A stretch of DNA of 64,000 nt from Phialocephala subalpina (lineage: Eukaryota; Ascomycota; Leotiomycetes; Helotiales; Mollisiaceae). The DNA lies in NCBI GenBank assembly GCA_900073065.1, contig FJOG01000015.1:1063791-1127790 (forward strand), written 5' to 3'. The first letter of the stretch is position 1, and each line of letters begins with the position of its first letter. Below, one piece after another: positions 23,650 to 35,205 of this stretch. The notes under the pieces are model-generated. The model was not told the DNA's origin. It worked only from the letters and a program-made list of their open reading frames with translations, and did no database searches. Position numbers and translations under genes: made by a program.

Positions 23650-24601
23650 AGACTAAATATACATGTCAAACTTTCCTTTCTGAACTTGTTGCATGAATCC
23701 CCCCCCCTTGAACATGCATTTGAATTTGTTATTGTGCTTTGTGCTACCTAGTCCATGTATATAGATGGAATTGCATAGAACTGATCACCAGACGAGTTAT
23801 TCGCCAATAGCCTGGCACTCGCCAAATTCCTGGATAGATTATTTGACGACCGACTCGGTGCATATTGAGGCTACCGATTTGACAGTGAAGTAGGCTTAGT
23901 AAGTGCGCTCTACTGATCATATGATCGATGAGTGCTTGTGGTGACGAGGTTATGAGTCGTGGGTTCCTTAATGACCGACTAGTCATACTCTTGTGGCATT
24001 TGTGGACGTGGAGCTTTGTCATTCGCGGACGCGCTTATCTTCAACACCCCTTCTTCCTTTGAGAACAACGACCTCAAACACCATACAGCAGTATCGAACT
24101 TGGAAGAAACCAATCTTAAATGAAGTTGAAGTGGAAGTGGAGCTCAGATTCTCATCGTGGCCAAGTTGGAATGTAGCATAAATAATGAGGAAAAGTTCAT
24201 CGCGACATTTGCTTGGGTAAGTTGGGCGCAATCTGATATCGATTCGTCGACGCATTTGATAGCAGCTAGTATTCTCACAGCCTTGTATCAGTGTTTCCCA
24301 TTCGTTTCTCAAGGCAATGTTATGTGGTCTTCGCAAGCTAACACGTTTCATGCACAACACGATTACCAATGCTACTCAGCCGGTTGCTGCTCTTGATTGC
24401 TTCAACCAACTACAGATGAGATTTCTCAATCAGCAGATAGTTTGTTGGCCTAGTGGCATCTCGTTCGAAAGTCAGGAAGGTGGAGACTTTTCTTCTTCTT
24501 GAATCTCCTGGGTCCTTCAAGGGCAGCCATGCCTCTCAATCGTTCGGTACTGTTCACTTGAACGGCATATTTTCGCAACACCACAGACTCTATACTTCAC
24601 C
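23650..24601. other. Intergenic region
   Basis: Nothing convincing. The open frames on either strand are short and domain-free. It includes the probable promoter and 5'UTR of the orphan gene starting at 24602. Confidence 0.4.
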
Positions 24602-25507
24602 ATGGGCCAATCATGCGGCAACGTCAGGGGAACAGTCGATAACGTCAAGGGAACGGTCGATAACATCAACAAGGCAATGATCTCCGTCAAAACCTGCGCA
24701 GACAACGTCAGCAATGCAGCATCCGCAATCAAGGCCGCGATGCCTTCAGTGAAGATCATGGCCCAACACGCCAAATACATGCCTGCCTTCGGCAACTTCG
24801 TTTCCATAGCTGGCGTAGTAGCACAAGGAGTACAGGTATACTACACCGGACAAGGCGTCACCGAGCTTCGAGGCATGCGAGAAGAACTCGTAGCGCAAAC
24901 GGGACTCGACGCACCAAAGAAATTCGCAAAACAAGTATACAGATACATCCGTATGAAAGCAGAGCAAGCGCAAGATTCAGAAACGCATGTCTTCTTCCTC
25001 TACCACCCAGATACAGACTGGCACCCGGACTTCTTCGAGATGGTGGAACGCGACCCGTTGCCAGATAACTTTTACGGCATGTCGGAAAATCTAGATGCGT
25101 TGTGTGTTTGGATGCAGTATCTCCGAATGATATTCACCAAGAACGGCAAATGGGGGAGAACGGCGGTGTTTGATCTCCTCATGCCGGGATACAGACCCTT
25201 CACTATCAAGGAACCACTTGCGTTCGCGGAGAAGCTGTGGCCTTTACGGTTGCATGGCATGATACATAATACGAAACCGCATGTACAACTGAATCTTCCG
25301 ACGGCAGACAAGGATATGCTGGATCTTGACGGTATTGGGAAGTGGGAGAAACCGAGGAACATGTGGGACCAGGTTTTCCATAAGGAAGATAGGAGGCTGA
25401 GAGTTCTGGGTGAAATCGATAATGTGGATGATGTTTTTACTGTCGCGGTTGGGACAAGGCAGGTTCGTAGGAAGAGGCGCAAGGGGAGATCACATCATGG
25501 CCGGTGA
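24602..25507 (+). CDS. Orphan protein with GTVDN repeats and a small amphipathic/hydrophobic helix region
   Basis: A single exon of 301 aa. I do not recognise the family. The N-terminus begins MGQSCG, so the Gly2 and Cys5 could in principle be lipid-modified, although the classic serine at position 6 is absent. It then repeats GTVDNVK/GTVDNIN and forms a helical, Ala/Val-rich region. Residues ~60-85 (FGNFVSIAGVVAQGVQVYY) are hydrophobic and glycine-spaced, like a membrane-associating helix. The C-terminal two thirds look globular and aromatic-rich (YHPDTDWHPDFFEMVERD). The protein ends in a very basic tail (RQVRRKRRKGRSHHGR). Codon-level continuity over 300 codons supports a real gene. No function is assigned. 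Confidence 0.7.
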   Translation: MGQSCGNVRGTVDNVKGTVDNINKAMISVKTCADNVSNAASAIKAAMPSVKIMAQHAKYMPAFGNFVSIAGVVAQGVQVYYTGQGVTELRGMREELVAQTGLDAPKKFAKQVYRYIRMKAEQAQDSETHVFFLYHPDTDWHPDFFEMVERDPLPDNFYGMSENLDALCVWMQYLRMIFTKNGKWGRTAVFDLLMPGYRPFTIKEPLAFAEKLWPLRLHGMIHNTKPHVQLNLPTADKDMLDLDGIGKWEKPRNMWDQVFHKEDRRLRVLGEIDNVDDVFTVAVGTRQVRRKRRKGRSHHGR

Positions 25508-27680
25508 TGAGGTGAAGATGGATTTTTGATTGCAGATCCCTTTTTTGGCTATGATGAGACGAATTTCAGTAATGTTCAAAGACGGTCGATTGAGTCGTTC
25601 CGTGGCAGATTTATTTCCACGAGTCGGTGTAGAGACAATGCGGGTTGGGATCCGGTCAAAGCCTTGGGCACGCCGGATCATAAGAGACTGTCGAGTGTGA
25701 ATGTCGTCATAAAGGTGGAAAGAGCGACTGGGGCTCCTCATAGAGCATTGTGGCCATTCACAGCAGCAGCGACAAACAGATCTTCATTTGTTCTCTCCAT
25801 CCAATTGTCCGACCTTCTCTCAAGCTCCTTGGTATTTAAATGTCCCAATCCGATTTGAAATCCAACCCTCCTTCAACTTTTATGGTTCTGAAATGTCGGA
25901 CCCATCGCATGATCTCTCGCAAGTCCTTGAGCATCATCCATGACCACGAAACTGAATACGAATGCACGCAGCGTTGCATACCATGGCCGATTGCTCGGTG
26001 GATGGTACTTCGAGCACAGGGGAAAGGATGGTCATATGGCAAGATACCATCGCAGAGAACAAGCATTCTGATTCGATCTTTCAATGTCCTTCTCGGTGCT
26101 CTTACTTCCCAACCCCACGATGTCCCAAGACTCCTTGGTCTCGAGTCCCTGACTTCTCGAAGCTTTAATGTCCGTACCTCGCCAGAAGGCACATCTGCAA
26201 AATTCTGACCCTCAATGTTCCATCACGTTCCAGTGCTTCGATCTGCAGGCTCTCTGATATCTTCTTAGCTACACCTTCCACCATAATATTGACTCCACCG
26301 ACAAAATGCAGTACTAATCCACGAAGGTACTCTAGACAGGTCCGTGAGCAGGAGGACGAATATTTCAGAGGCTCCAGGCTAGTATAGTCGAGATCTGAGT
26401 TTTCGAAGTTGCAGACGGACTGTCAAATGTGATCAAGTAGTCACTGGGTCTCCTTTTCGAACAGATCAAACCTGCGAATCTTGTTCTTTACCCAAAACTC
26501 AACCTTTCACCACAATCTGCCACTAAGACTTAACAATGCAACTCCTCATCCGCAGACCTCGTCCCTAGCTGATGTATTTTCTGTATGGATCGATTGATGC
26601 TTCAGCGGTTGTCTGAGCTCGGATGTCGTTCTCGCTGTTGATCAAATCATCGATCTGCATCGACGCATCGTGGGTTATCGTCAAAGCGCCATTCTAGAGG
26701 AATGTTGATGCTTCAAAGGGCACGACTGGTGTTCGTCCTGGAGGTAACGGGTAGCTGGCATGTTGTGGGCCTGCAGATTTATCGCACATTCTTCTTGCTC
26801 TGCTCTCCCCTTTTTTTCATCTGTCATCAAATGTACCGTTCTGCTCTTCCATGCTCTAGCACAACACGTTTCGAGTGTCTAACGGACATCTTGGCGTAAG
26901 AGATACGCCAGCCATAGGAATGAGAGATATTTGGATGGATTTTATATGTTCTTTATTTTGTCAAGAGATATTGGTTGTTGTTGTTGACAGAGAAGCTCGG
27001 ACCTCAATCTGTCCTAGCCTAACTCAAGATAAAGCTCATCCCTACTCTTATCAACTGCATTACCTCACCGCTTCCCAATCCGATCGAAGCTACCCCTCTT
27101 CCCCTGATGATACGCGAGGATTACCTCTTCGTTACGCGATTTATCGTATCAATTGATTCTCGTCACTCTTACTTTCTACATGCCTTCGAGTGGTTAATTC
27201 TATAATGCTGATGCCCCTACGTACCTTTTCTCATCCTACCATCATACCATTTCTGCCCCGCAATAAGGTACTTATCTCTACTCCGCCATGGCCAATTGCT
27301 CCCTCCGAGAACATTCCTGTATCTTAGCAGATACTTACATAAGGACATCCAAAGCATAACCAATGACTTCAACCATTCATCAGTAGTCCTGAATTTGATG
27401 CCAAATCGGCGGCCAGGATAAATCGGCGGCCAGGATACAACGCCGGCAGACTCGAGACAGGATCATTGATCGAGCTCTGCCTGTCATATCGCAAGGTCAA
27501 TATGACGCCAACACTGGCGCATCGAAGTAGTGACAATATACCACTCCTTTAAAGCACAATCTCTCCTATATACTGTGTTCCTATTCCTACTTCTCAATCA
27601 TTCTATGGCTCCCACCATGCTTTCAAACGTCTAACCCTTGCCTGCTTGGCTGCTAGTACAATTGTATATAGTGACCATGC
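25508..27680. other. Gene-poor region
   Basis: Only unsupported short frames (for example 25526-25858 and 25840-26208, which overlap). A 17-bp unit beginning AATCGGCGG is repeated twice in tandem at 27404-27437. Confidence 0.45.
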
Positions 27681-28260
27681 CAATCAAATCCCAATCCAAG
27701 GTCCTTATATAATAGAAAGAAGTAAAAATATTAGAAAAATACTAGAGTTTATTAATTATTATATTTCTTTTATAATATTTATTAATAATAATAAATATTT
27801 TTCAAATATATAATTTATTAGTAATTATTAATAAATTTAAATATATTTTATATATATAAATAAAATTAAAATTAATAATATACTTTTTCTTTATATTATA
27901 TTCTAATTCTTTAATACTTTGGCAACAAATTTAAATAGTTTATTAAAAGGATTAAATAGGTAAGAAATTAATAAATAATATAAAAAGGTAATAAATATAT
28001 ATCCAATTATAAATTATTTTATTATAATTAATAAATTGGATTAATTCGATAATTATTATATAAAGTAATTAATTATATATATAATAAACCTATAAATGAA
28101 ATAAGCAAAAATACTTTATTATTTATAGAAAGCAAAAAGCTTCTTATATATTAAAGAATATATAATTAATATAATCTTTCGAAATTATTTAATATAAAAA
28201 AGAATTTTTGAGAAACTTATATAACCCTATTATAATAAGTTAATCTTTCTTACTACTATA
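27681..28260. other. AT-rich island, RIP-like
   Basis: Almost entirely A and T, in TTATTAATAATAATAAA-like runs, with sharp borders to normal-composition DNA. No open frame survives. In Pezizomycotina such blocks are usually transposon copies mutated by RIP. I cannot name the original element. Confidence 0.7.
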
Positions 28261-30812
28261 TAACTATAATGCCAATTTCGTTTGGGATAGCGTTTGGGTT
28301 GGTGTAAGGTTATATAGGTTATAGAGTGGTATTACTTTGGCACTAGGATTATGGGTTTCTTCCTTTCTTTTTTCTTCTCGTTGTTTTTCCTCTTCGTTTG
28401 AAGCATGTGTTTTGTTCAACGTTCTGGGTGCAGACACATTTCGGGGACTGTTTCGATTCCTTTGCCAGACATGGACTTTGAAGAGGGCTTAATGCCCTTC
28501 GTTGCTTGGGTAAGATCTTGCTTTTCCACGTTTCGAATGTCCCAGCTTGATGATGGACATCTAATTCTCCTTCCATGTCCAAGTTCATCTCTAACATCTC
28601 AAGCCCCAACCAGCACATTTCCATGTTTTAATCTATCTCGGACATTCCCGCCTTTAATATCTCATATTATCGCTTCCAAGCTCAATGCTAACATTCTCCA
28701 CAGGGTCGCCGTACTCGAAGCAATCTTCAACTCCCGCGCCGACTGGGACGAATCCGTCGAAGCTACGAAGAATCGAAACAATGCTGGCTAGATATACTAT
28801 CGTTCCCCGTCACCATCTTCAATTTCCACATTTGCGAGTACACAATTACAGTTTATGAATGTCATGTACGATCGAGTTGAGAGGAAGATATAGATTTGAT
28901 TGTGACTTTGACTGTGGATTGTGGATTGTGGATTGTGGATTGTGGATTGTGGATTGTGGATTGTGGATTGCGTGCCTGTACCCTTGATATCTATTGCTTT
29001 TTCGGCGTTAGGTCTATAAACTGGTGGTGGAGAGAGAAGTGAACGAAGCTGGTCGAGGTGAACTGGAGGCGGGTTGGAGGTGAGGAAGGTAGCAGTGAAC
29101 TGTATAATGAACGAACTTCTCCCCGATCTAGCAACATTAACCAACAATGATCGTTCTCGAGCTCGGACTCCCTCTGTTCCACGCATCAATATGTAGCCCA
29201 TCCCCCTTCCTATACGCAATCCCTCTGTCATCATATTCTACCAAGATAATATTAACAAAACACCAAGAATCAACATTCCCTTCTACCTCATAAGCCTCAC
29301 CATAAAAGTTTAAACTAGAGCCATATAAATCCAATTGCGTTATTAAACTCATCAAAGTCTTACAAGCTCAAAAGTCATCGAATTACCTCCCTCGCCCATT
29401 CGCGACCTGCAGAGGGTAAGATACCACAATGTCGATTCTTCGTATCGAAAATCGTAAAGCAGGTAAGAGTTTGCTTGGCTTCTGATATGAGTTGTGGGTA
29501 TATATTTCATCGAGATTGAGAGAGAAAGAACAGACTGTGGTGCGAGTCCTCAATAGTGTTTTCTTCAAGATATTAGAGGTATTTTCATATAGATTCCGAC
29601 CAGGTTTGTGCTGAAATGAATACACTAGCCATAGCGTTTGGTGTTGCAACTGGTCTTAGTTGCTGATTTTGATCTTTGTACCAGATTATATCGCTTCTGA
29701 TTAATTCATCGATTCGTGCAGCTAAGATGTTTTTTATTTCTTGTTGATCCTGATCCTTGGTCGTGTTCTGGGCTTGTTCCGATTTTATATGTTCCCGGAA
29801 TGGTTTAAGACGGTAGTCAACTAGTACAAGCTATCCTGCTCATGACTGGCTGGGAAAGATCTCGCTAGATGGATCATTTATGTTGATTGTGTTGATTCTG
29901 GAGTACGGGCGTTGATCTGGTACCATAGTAAGGCTGAGTCCAAAATTGGTTCTGGGAGATTGAGCATGTAGCCGTTGTTGTGAAATGTAATTACTATCGA
30001 GGACTCCCATGAGACTAGAGCAGGCGTTGATGATATCTGGATGGAACGACAAGGTTCGGGATTTGTAGCCTCTAACTAAAGAGCACCACTCCACAAAGCT
30101 GGCTAGACTTACCACGTCGTTCACTTCCAACATATCTTAGATACGGTGTATGAGTGATTGACGTGGCTTGCGTTTTTGCTGGATGAGCGTCGACTTTGAA
30201 GGGGGAGGGGGGGCATCTCGGCAGATACATCTTCGCAGCGAGCGTCGAAGACACAGCGATAATATAGCTAATCAGTTGCGAAGACAAGACATCGCCTCGA
30301 ACGAAGACCCTCTTGGTAAGTCCATGCGCGGGCGAACCACTGCGTTTGACTGAATGCCATATCGAGTGGTGGTAAAGCTGTGGACGTAAGTCGGAAAGAT
30401 TGATACGGTTCCTATCAAAAGGAGCGGTTTTGGGCATCAAAAGCGGACCTGAAATTGGAGGCCCCAAGCTCAACGATGTAGCACAATTGAATAGACGCCC
30501 TCTTGACTCTACCATCTGTGCTGATCTGGGCTTCCAGGATCTGAGCGTTAGTATGCGGCCGGACAACATTTACACATCGTCAATGTATATTAGTTCGGAA
30601 GCTGCTGGACCGCGAGGTGTTAGGAACTTATGTCTCGATTTCTAGTGGCTCTCTAGTTTATTTTTAGGCCCATCTATCATCACTTTAGCGACCACTGCTT
30701 ATGACTCATCGTCATCCTCACGAACCTGCGTGGCCTATTGTTATAAAATCTGCAACTGCGGCTCTAATTTTTGCATAACTGATATATCCTTATTTCCAAA
30801 TCTGACAAATGG
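28261..30812. other. Gene-poor region between AT island and HET gene
   Basis: Short open frames on both strands (such as 28405-28791, 28797-29234 and 30072-30569) lack domains and conflict with each other. The only clear structure is the heptamer repeat at 28913-28970. Confidence 0.45.
28913..28970. repeat. Heptanucleotide tandem array (TGTGGAT)n
   Basis: Eight perfect copies of TGTGGAT plus a partial one, in an otherwise ordinary stretch. A simple satellite likely to vary in copy number between strains. Confidence 0.95.
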
Positions 30813-32978
30813 CTATTCCAGAACGATACATCTCCACTCTTTTTTATGGTCAATCCAAAGTCTTTCATCTAATTCACCAACCGATATTCTCTCCGCTACC
30901 GTTCTCTGCAGATCCTTCCACTGAATCCACATGACTTTCAATATAGGTTGTGCCACTAGAATCTGCCCCTCTTGGCGCTTCTCCATTTTGTATTTCCGTG
31001 ATATCACGACGAAAGATTGCAAAGCCTTTTCATCAAACACGATTGATGGCCAAGCAGCGCCATGATCAGAAGCTAATGTCACTTCGGAAATATATCCCAA
31101 TGTCTCCCCTAGGGTAGGAGACACAATCTTGAAGCGTACACATCCGAGACGAACTCGATCCTCGGCTTGAATGAAAAACTCCGCATGGCTTGTCCAGAAA
31201 AGCAGTCGACCTGAGTCTCTGAACTGTTTGCACTCGTCTGTAGACAAAAGATCCTCAACCACCTCAACTTTGCCTTTCCACCTTCCAGAATCACTAAGCA
31301 AGGAGGAGCGGTCAACTGTACAACACCTCGTCTCTGTAATGAGTGGTATAAGGCGCTTAATTCTTCCATCAATATCCAAGTGGAAGAATTCAATCTCCGG
31401 CACCAAGCATGCTTTTGAAAGAGCTGTCAGGTGCAAGTCAAGCAGGAACTTGAGAGCAGACTTCCACGTAAGCCACGACCAGGTGGGAAAGGGAACCTGA
31501 TATTTGGCGCCCCTGCCACGGATAGGGCACGGAGCTGTTCTTTTCTCGAGCTGGAGGCGCGTTTTTCTCCAGCTTAGGGAATCTTCAAAAACTCCGGGCA
31601 ATAGGATATGGCCCCAATAGAAGCTGTCGCCCGTCGTAAGAGTGCATCGACGCAGGATGCCGGAAATGGCGTCTAAGATGTCAGAGGAATTTGTGAAGTC
31701 CTTCAGGGCATAGATCCGTGGCAGGTTGCTGTAATTCTGACGACTGAAGTCCCGATTGTAGTCTAGCACGGAATCGTAGTTTCCTAGATGGTTACGAGGA
31801 ATTATCCATGGGCTACTTCTTGACTCAGGGCTCGAGGGCTCGAGCATGAGCCTCTCGGACCAGTCAGCGGAACAACAGGACCAGTATGCTTGATCTTCCG
31901 TGAACATGAGGCTTCGGCGCGAAAGTAATCGTTCTTGAAATGTCCATCCACGCTGGTTGTACGTGCATTTTGGAAAGGCAGACTCGATCGGGATCGTCAT
32001 CAATGCCAGTTTATGCCCAATGCGACAGGTGTACTGCTCAACTGACCGTGGCACGGACAAGCCAGCAACTCCATCATGTGCATCGGATCCACTGGCTGCG
32101 ATGATTGTGAGTTCCGCCAAAGAATAAATTGAGTCCATACATGGGATTTGTTGCGCTTTGTCATTCTCGTCGTCCTGAAGTATGCAAAGTCTATCTATCC
32201 AGAGATACTTGCCGCCCAGCTCAACGACAAGTTTCATAACATCGAGAATCGTCTGGGGAAGCACCTCTTGTATGAGGCTATACTTCTTCTGTAGATTCTT
32301 GATATTTTCCGATGTTGCGCGTAGGTCATTCTCAGCAAAGCGACCCCACACGTAACTCAGAGCGAAATACGAAGGTTTGATAGGGGCGTCGATTACGCAC
32401 ATTGTGTGTACATTTATGACTCTGAAGTTAGGAGGCACATCGTCGTTGCACGACGCCCAAGGCGGTCGAACACACGCGTCGCCATGAAAATCCGAGCAAA
32501 GCTGTCTCCAGCGTTTGAACAACCGCAGATTCGCGAACGAGTCAATCATACGTCCTGATGGAAATGAGGCATCCAGAATCTCACCGTTATCGCCCACTTT
32601 CCCTGCGCCTGGTATTGGGTACATGCATGGCCAGAGCCTGGCAATCTTGATCCTCGGCGTTGAGGCTAGCTGGATTTCGAAACGTCGGACTATGTCCCTC
32701 CATCCAGAACCAGATATCTTTGCTGCTGTCTCGAGCGCGTCTACTCGGAGCGCAATTCCACTGTTCTCTTTGAAATTCTCGGTGCCAGCAAGTTCTCTCT
32801 CTTGAATACACCGAAGGATCAGACTGCATAGCGAGCAGCGCGTAGGGCTGAGCGTGAATGATGTTGCGATGAAAAAGGGACCATCTTCGTCAATCCGCGA
32901 GAGCAGGGAAGTTTCTAATTTCAAGGAGAGGCACCCCTCACATAATTGCACAGTGTCGACTTGCAACAAACTTTCCAT
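30813..32978 (-). CDS. HET-domain (heterokaryon incompatibility) protein
   Basis: A single exon of 721 aa from the ATG at 32976-32978 (MESLLQVDTVQLCEGCLSL). An open frame continues 48 codons upstream but looks non-coding. The HET domain is clear: YFALSYVWG near residue 202, LGGKYLWIDRLCILQDDEND, then AELTIIAASGSDAHDGVAGL, and the third block NQRGWTFQERLLSRRSLMF near 345. Before it, CSLCSLILRCIQ is the N-terminal segment common to this family. HET proteins trigger cell death after fusion of incompatible hyphae, or act in related innate-type recognition. This gene's specific partner is unknown. It sits between two AT-rich islands, a setting typical of fast-evolving accessory genes. All core motifs look intact. 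Confidence 0.93.
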   Translation of the reverse strand: MESLLQVDTVQLCEGCLSLKLETSLLSRIDEDGPFFIATSFTLSPTRCSLCSLILRCIQERELAGTENFKENSGIALRVDALETAAKISGSGWRDIVRRFEIQLASTPRIKIARLWPCMYPIPGAGKVGDNGEILDASFPSGRMIDSFANLRLFKRWRQLCSDFHGDACVRPPWASCNDDVPPNFRVINVHTMCVIDAPIKPSYFALSYVWGRFAENDLRATSENIKNLQKKYSLIQEVLPQTILDVMKLVVELGGKYLWIDRLCILQDDENDKAQQIPCMDSIYSLAELTIIAASGSDAHDGVAGLSVPRSVEQYTCRIGHKLALMTIPIESAFPKCTYNQRGWTFQERLLSRRSLMFTEDQAYWSCCSADWSERLMLEPSSPESRSSPWIIPRNHLGNYDSVLDYNRDFSRQNYSNLPRIYALKDFTNSSDILDAISGILRRCTLTTGDSFYWGHILLPGVFEDSLSWRKTRLQLEKRTAPCPIRGRGAKYQVPFPTWSWLTWKSALKFLLDLHLTALSKACLVPEIEFFHLDIDGRIKRLIPLITETRCCTVDRSSLLSDSGRWKGKVEVVEDLLSTDECKQFRDSGRLLFWTSHAEFFIQAEDRVRLGCVRFKIVSPTLGETLGYISEVTLASDHGAAWPSIVFDEKALQSFVVISRKYKMEKRQEGQILVAQPILKVMWIQWKDLQRTVAERISVGELDERLWIDHKKEWRCIVLE

Positions 32979-33460
32979 AATTCGGAAGCGGCGTATATTC
33001 AGTTCGTGGGAGAGAGGAGTGGTGAGGGGATAGGTAGGTTGTACTGTGCAATGTATGAAAACCTTCCTCCTTTGCTCGAGGCGGAAGAGGTTCTGCTGGC
33101 GCTTAACGTTAACTTCTTGCAATAAAACAGATTGAGGAATTAATGGTAGACCTACCTAACTACCTACTTACCACAGGTCCTACCCAAAGTAAACTTTGCA
33201 AAATAAATCGATTGCCGTCGTAAAAAAAACCTATCGTTGAAAGTGATAGCACTGCGTAGCTTCCGAGCCTGCGTATATTTAGCAACATCACGTTTTTGAC
33301 TTAGTCAGCAGCGGGCGCATACCAATAGAATGGTTATACCGTTCCTGTAACTATTATAGCGACGCACCCTCTTATACTAGCGCATACGCAGGGCAGGGGC
33401 TTCTAATAGAATCCTTATACTTTGATTGGTCTTAGAGAGGGTGCATGATACGCATCCTTG
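32979..33460. other. HET gene upstream region
   Basis: Promoter-proximal DNA leading into the AT island. Short related segments such as AATAGAATGGTTATAC and AATAGAATCCTTATAC, and an inverted GCACCCTCT/AGAGGGTGC pair, suggest the edge of a degraded element. Confidence 0.35.
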
Positions 33461-34480
33461 GATTAATATTATATTAATTTATATTAATATATATATATAT
33501 ATTTATAATTTAATTAATAAGAATATATATTATTAAATTGATTTTATAAATAATATTATATTTATATATTAAAAAGGGTTTAATAATTAAAAATTTCTTT
33601 AATTAATATATAATTATAATTATAAAATATAAAATATTTAATTATTAATATAATAATATTTAAATATTAATTAAAATTTATATAATAATTTTTTTTAAAA
33701 TTTTTATTTAATTAATTACTTTTAAAATTTATATTATTATATATTTTTTTGTTATTCTATTTATTATTAAAGAAATTTTTTTGATATAATAATTAATTTC
33801 AAATATTATATTTTTTTAATTTATATATCGAATTTTAATATTCTTATATATTACGAAATTTCTTTTTTAAATATATTTAATTTTCTCGATTAATATATCA
33901 AAATTTTTTATAATATTTAAAGTTTAATATAATAAGAAAATATTAGTAATTTATAAATTAAAAGCTCGAAATAATTAATTTATATTAAAATAAATAAAAA
34001 ATTATAAACTTTTAAAAGAATAATATATAATATTTTTATAAGTATTTTATTATTATAATATATATTTTTATAACTTTTTATATTAAGATTAATATTCGTA
34101 AATTGAATAAGAAATTAATTATTTGGTATTACGTTTTTAAATTTTAATAATTTTAAAATTAATTATATATTAATTTTTATTATTATCTCGAAATTTTAAC
34201 CTCGAAATTATTTTTCGATATTAGAAATTTCGAATACGAAATTAATTTTAAATATTTTCGAGGGTTAAAATTATTATATAAAATCGAAATATTAATAATT
34301 AAAACTAATCCAATATAAGTATTATCGATAATAAAATAGAGATTATTAAAGTTTATTATAAAAACTTAGTAAATAAAAAGAAAAATCTATTATTATTAAA
34401 TAATATTTAAAGAAGTCTCAAAGTAAAAGAAGATAATAATAAAGGCCTAAGAATAGAAAAGAAGATTCGCTGTGATCTCG
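33461..34480. other. Large AT-rich island, RIP-like
   Basis: About 1 kb of nearly pure AT with occasional TCGA/TCGAAAT remnants and no coding potential. It grades at the 3' side (34440-34700) into DNA with more G and C that may be a less damaged end of the same element. The original element cannot be identified by eye. Confidence 0.7.
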
Positions 34481-35205
34481 GAATAAATGAAGATAATTGC
34501 GGCTATTTTTTTAAAAGAAAATCCGCCAAATATAAAAGCCCGGATTTGCGAAGTTTCTATAGGAGGCCAAGAGGAGGTCGTTTATTATAGTTAGACTTAT
34601 AGCATCTAACTATTACTAAATACCGCAAGTAAAATAAGATAGCGGTAATTTCGCTTTACGGCGGATAAAAATGGGGTAGCAAAAATCGAGGGCCCTATAC
34701 TAAAAAGGGATCGCTATTAGTGATTTTAGACAGCGACATTTTGAGGTCGCACATCCGGAGAAAATTGAAAATGGGCCTTAGGTGTACTTTAAAGGCAATC
34801 AAGATCATTTATATCTTGGCCTTCGATCGATTGATGTTTAACACGCTGAACAGTAAGAAGGTTAGGAATCAGTCGACCTTGGCTATCTCGAGGTCGTTTG
34901 TTTGCAACTCTCTGGAGCTTCCGATTCTTCTTCCCATAGGCCCATGCTTAGCAGACAACGAATATTTCCTCTCTAGATGTTGACCGGCATCTGCACCATT
35001 TCGGGCTCATGAGAAGAAGGTCTGGAATTCAATTCGGACGCAGGGCTTCTCAATATTAGATTCCCCAAAGATGATATGGACCCCAATTCAATCGGCCCAG
35101 ACCCACGCGACGGTGAAATACTGCTCATGAACTTGCATTACCAGAAGCCATATCTCTCTGCCTCCTTAACATATCGAGCCTATAAATTGGAGAGTCAGCA
35201 GCTTC
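34481..35205. other. Intergenic region
   Basis: Two short plus-strand frames (34720-34983 and 35076-35291) have no recognisable domain; the second overlaps the 3' end of the coiled-coil gene. Confidence 0.4.

Noticed and set aside
28913..28970. Possible CRISPR-like or telomere-like array
   Set aside because: Direct 7-bp repeats without spacers, internal to the contig, and not the TTAGGG telomere unit.
30072..30569. 165-codon minus-strand frame upstream of the HET gene's 3' end
   Set aside because: No domain, overlaps competing frames, and shows no splice sites that extend it.
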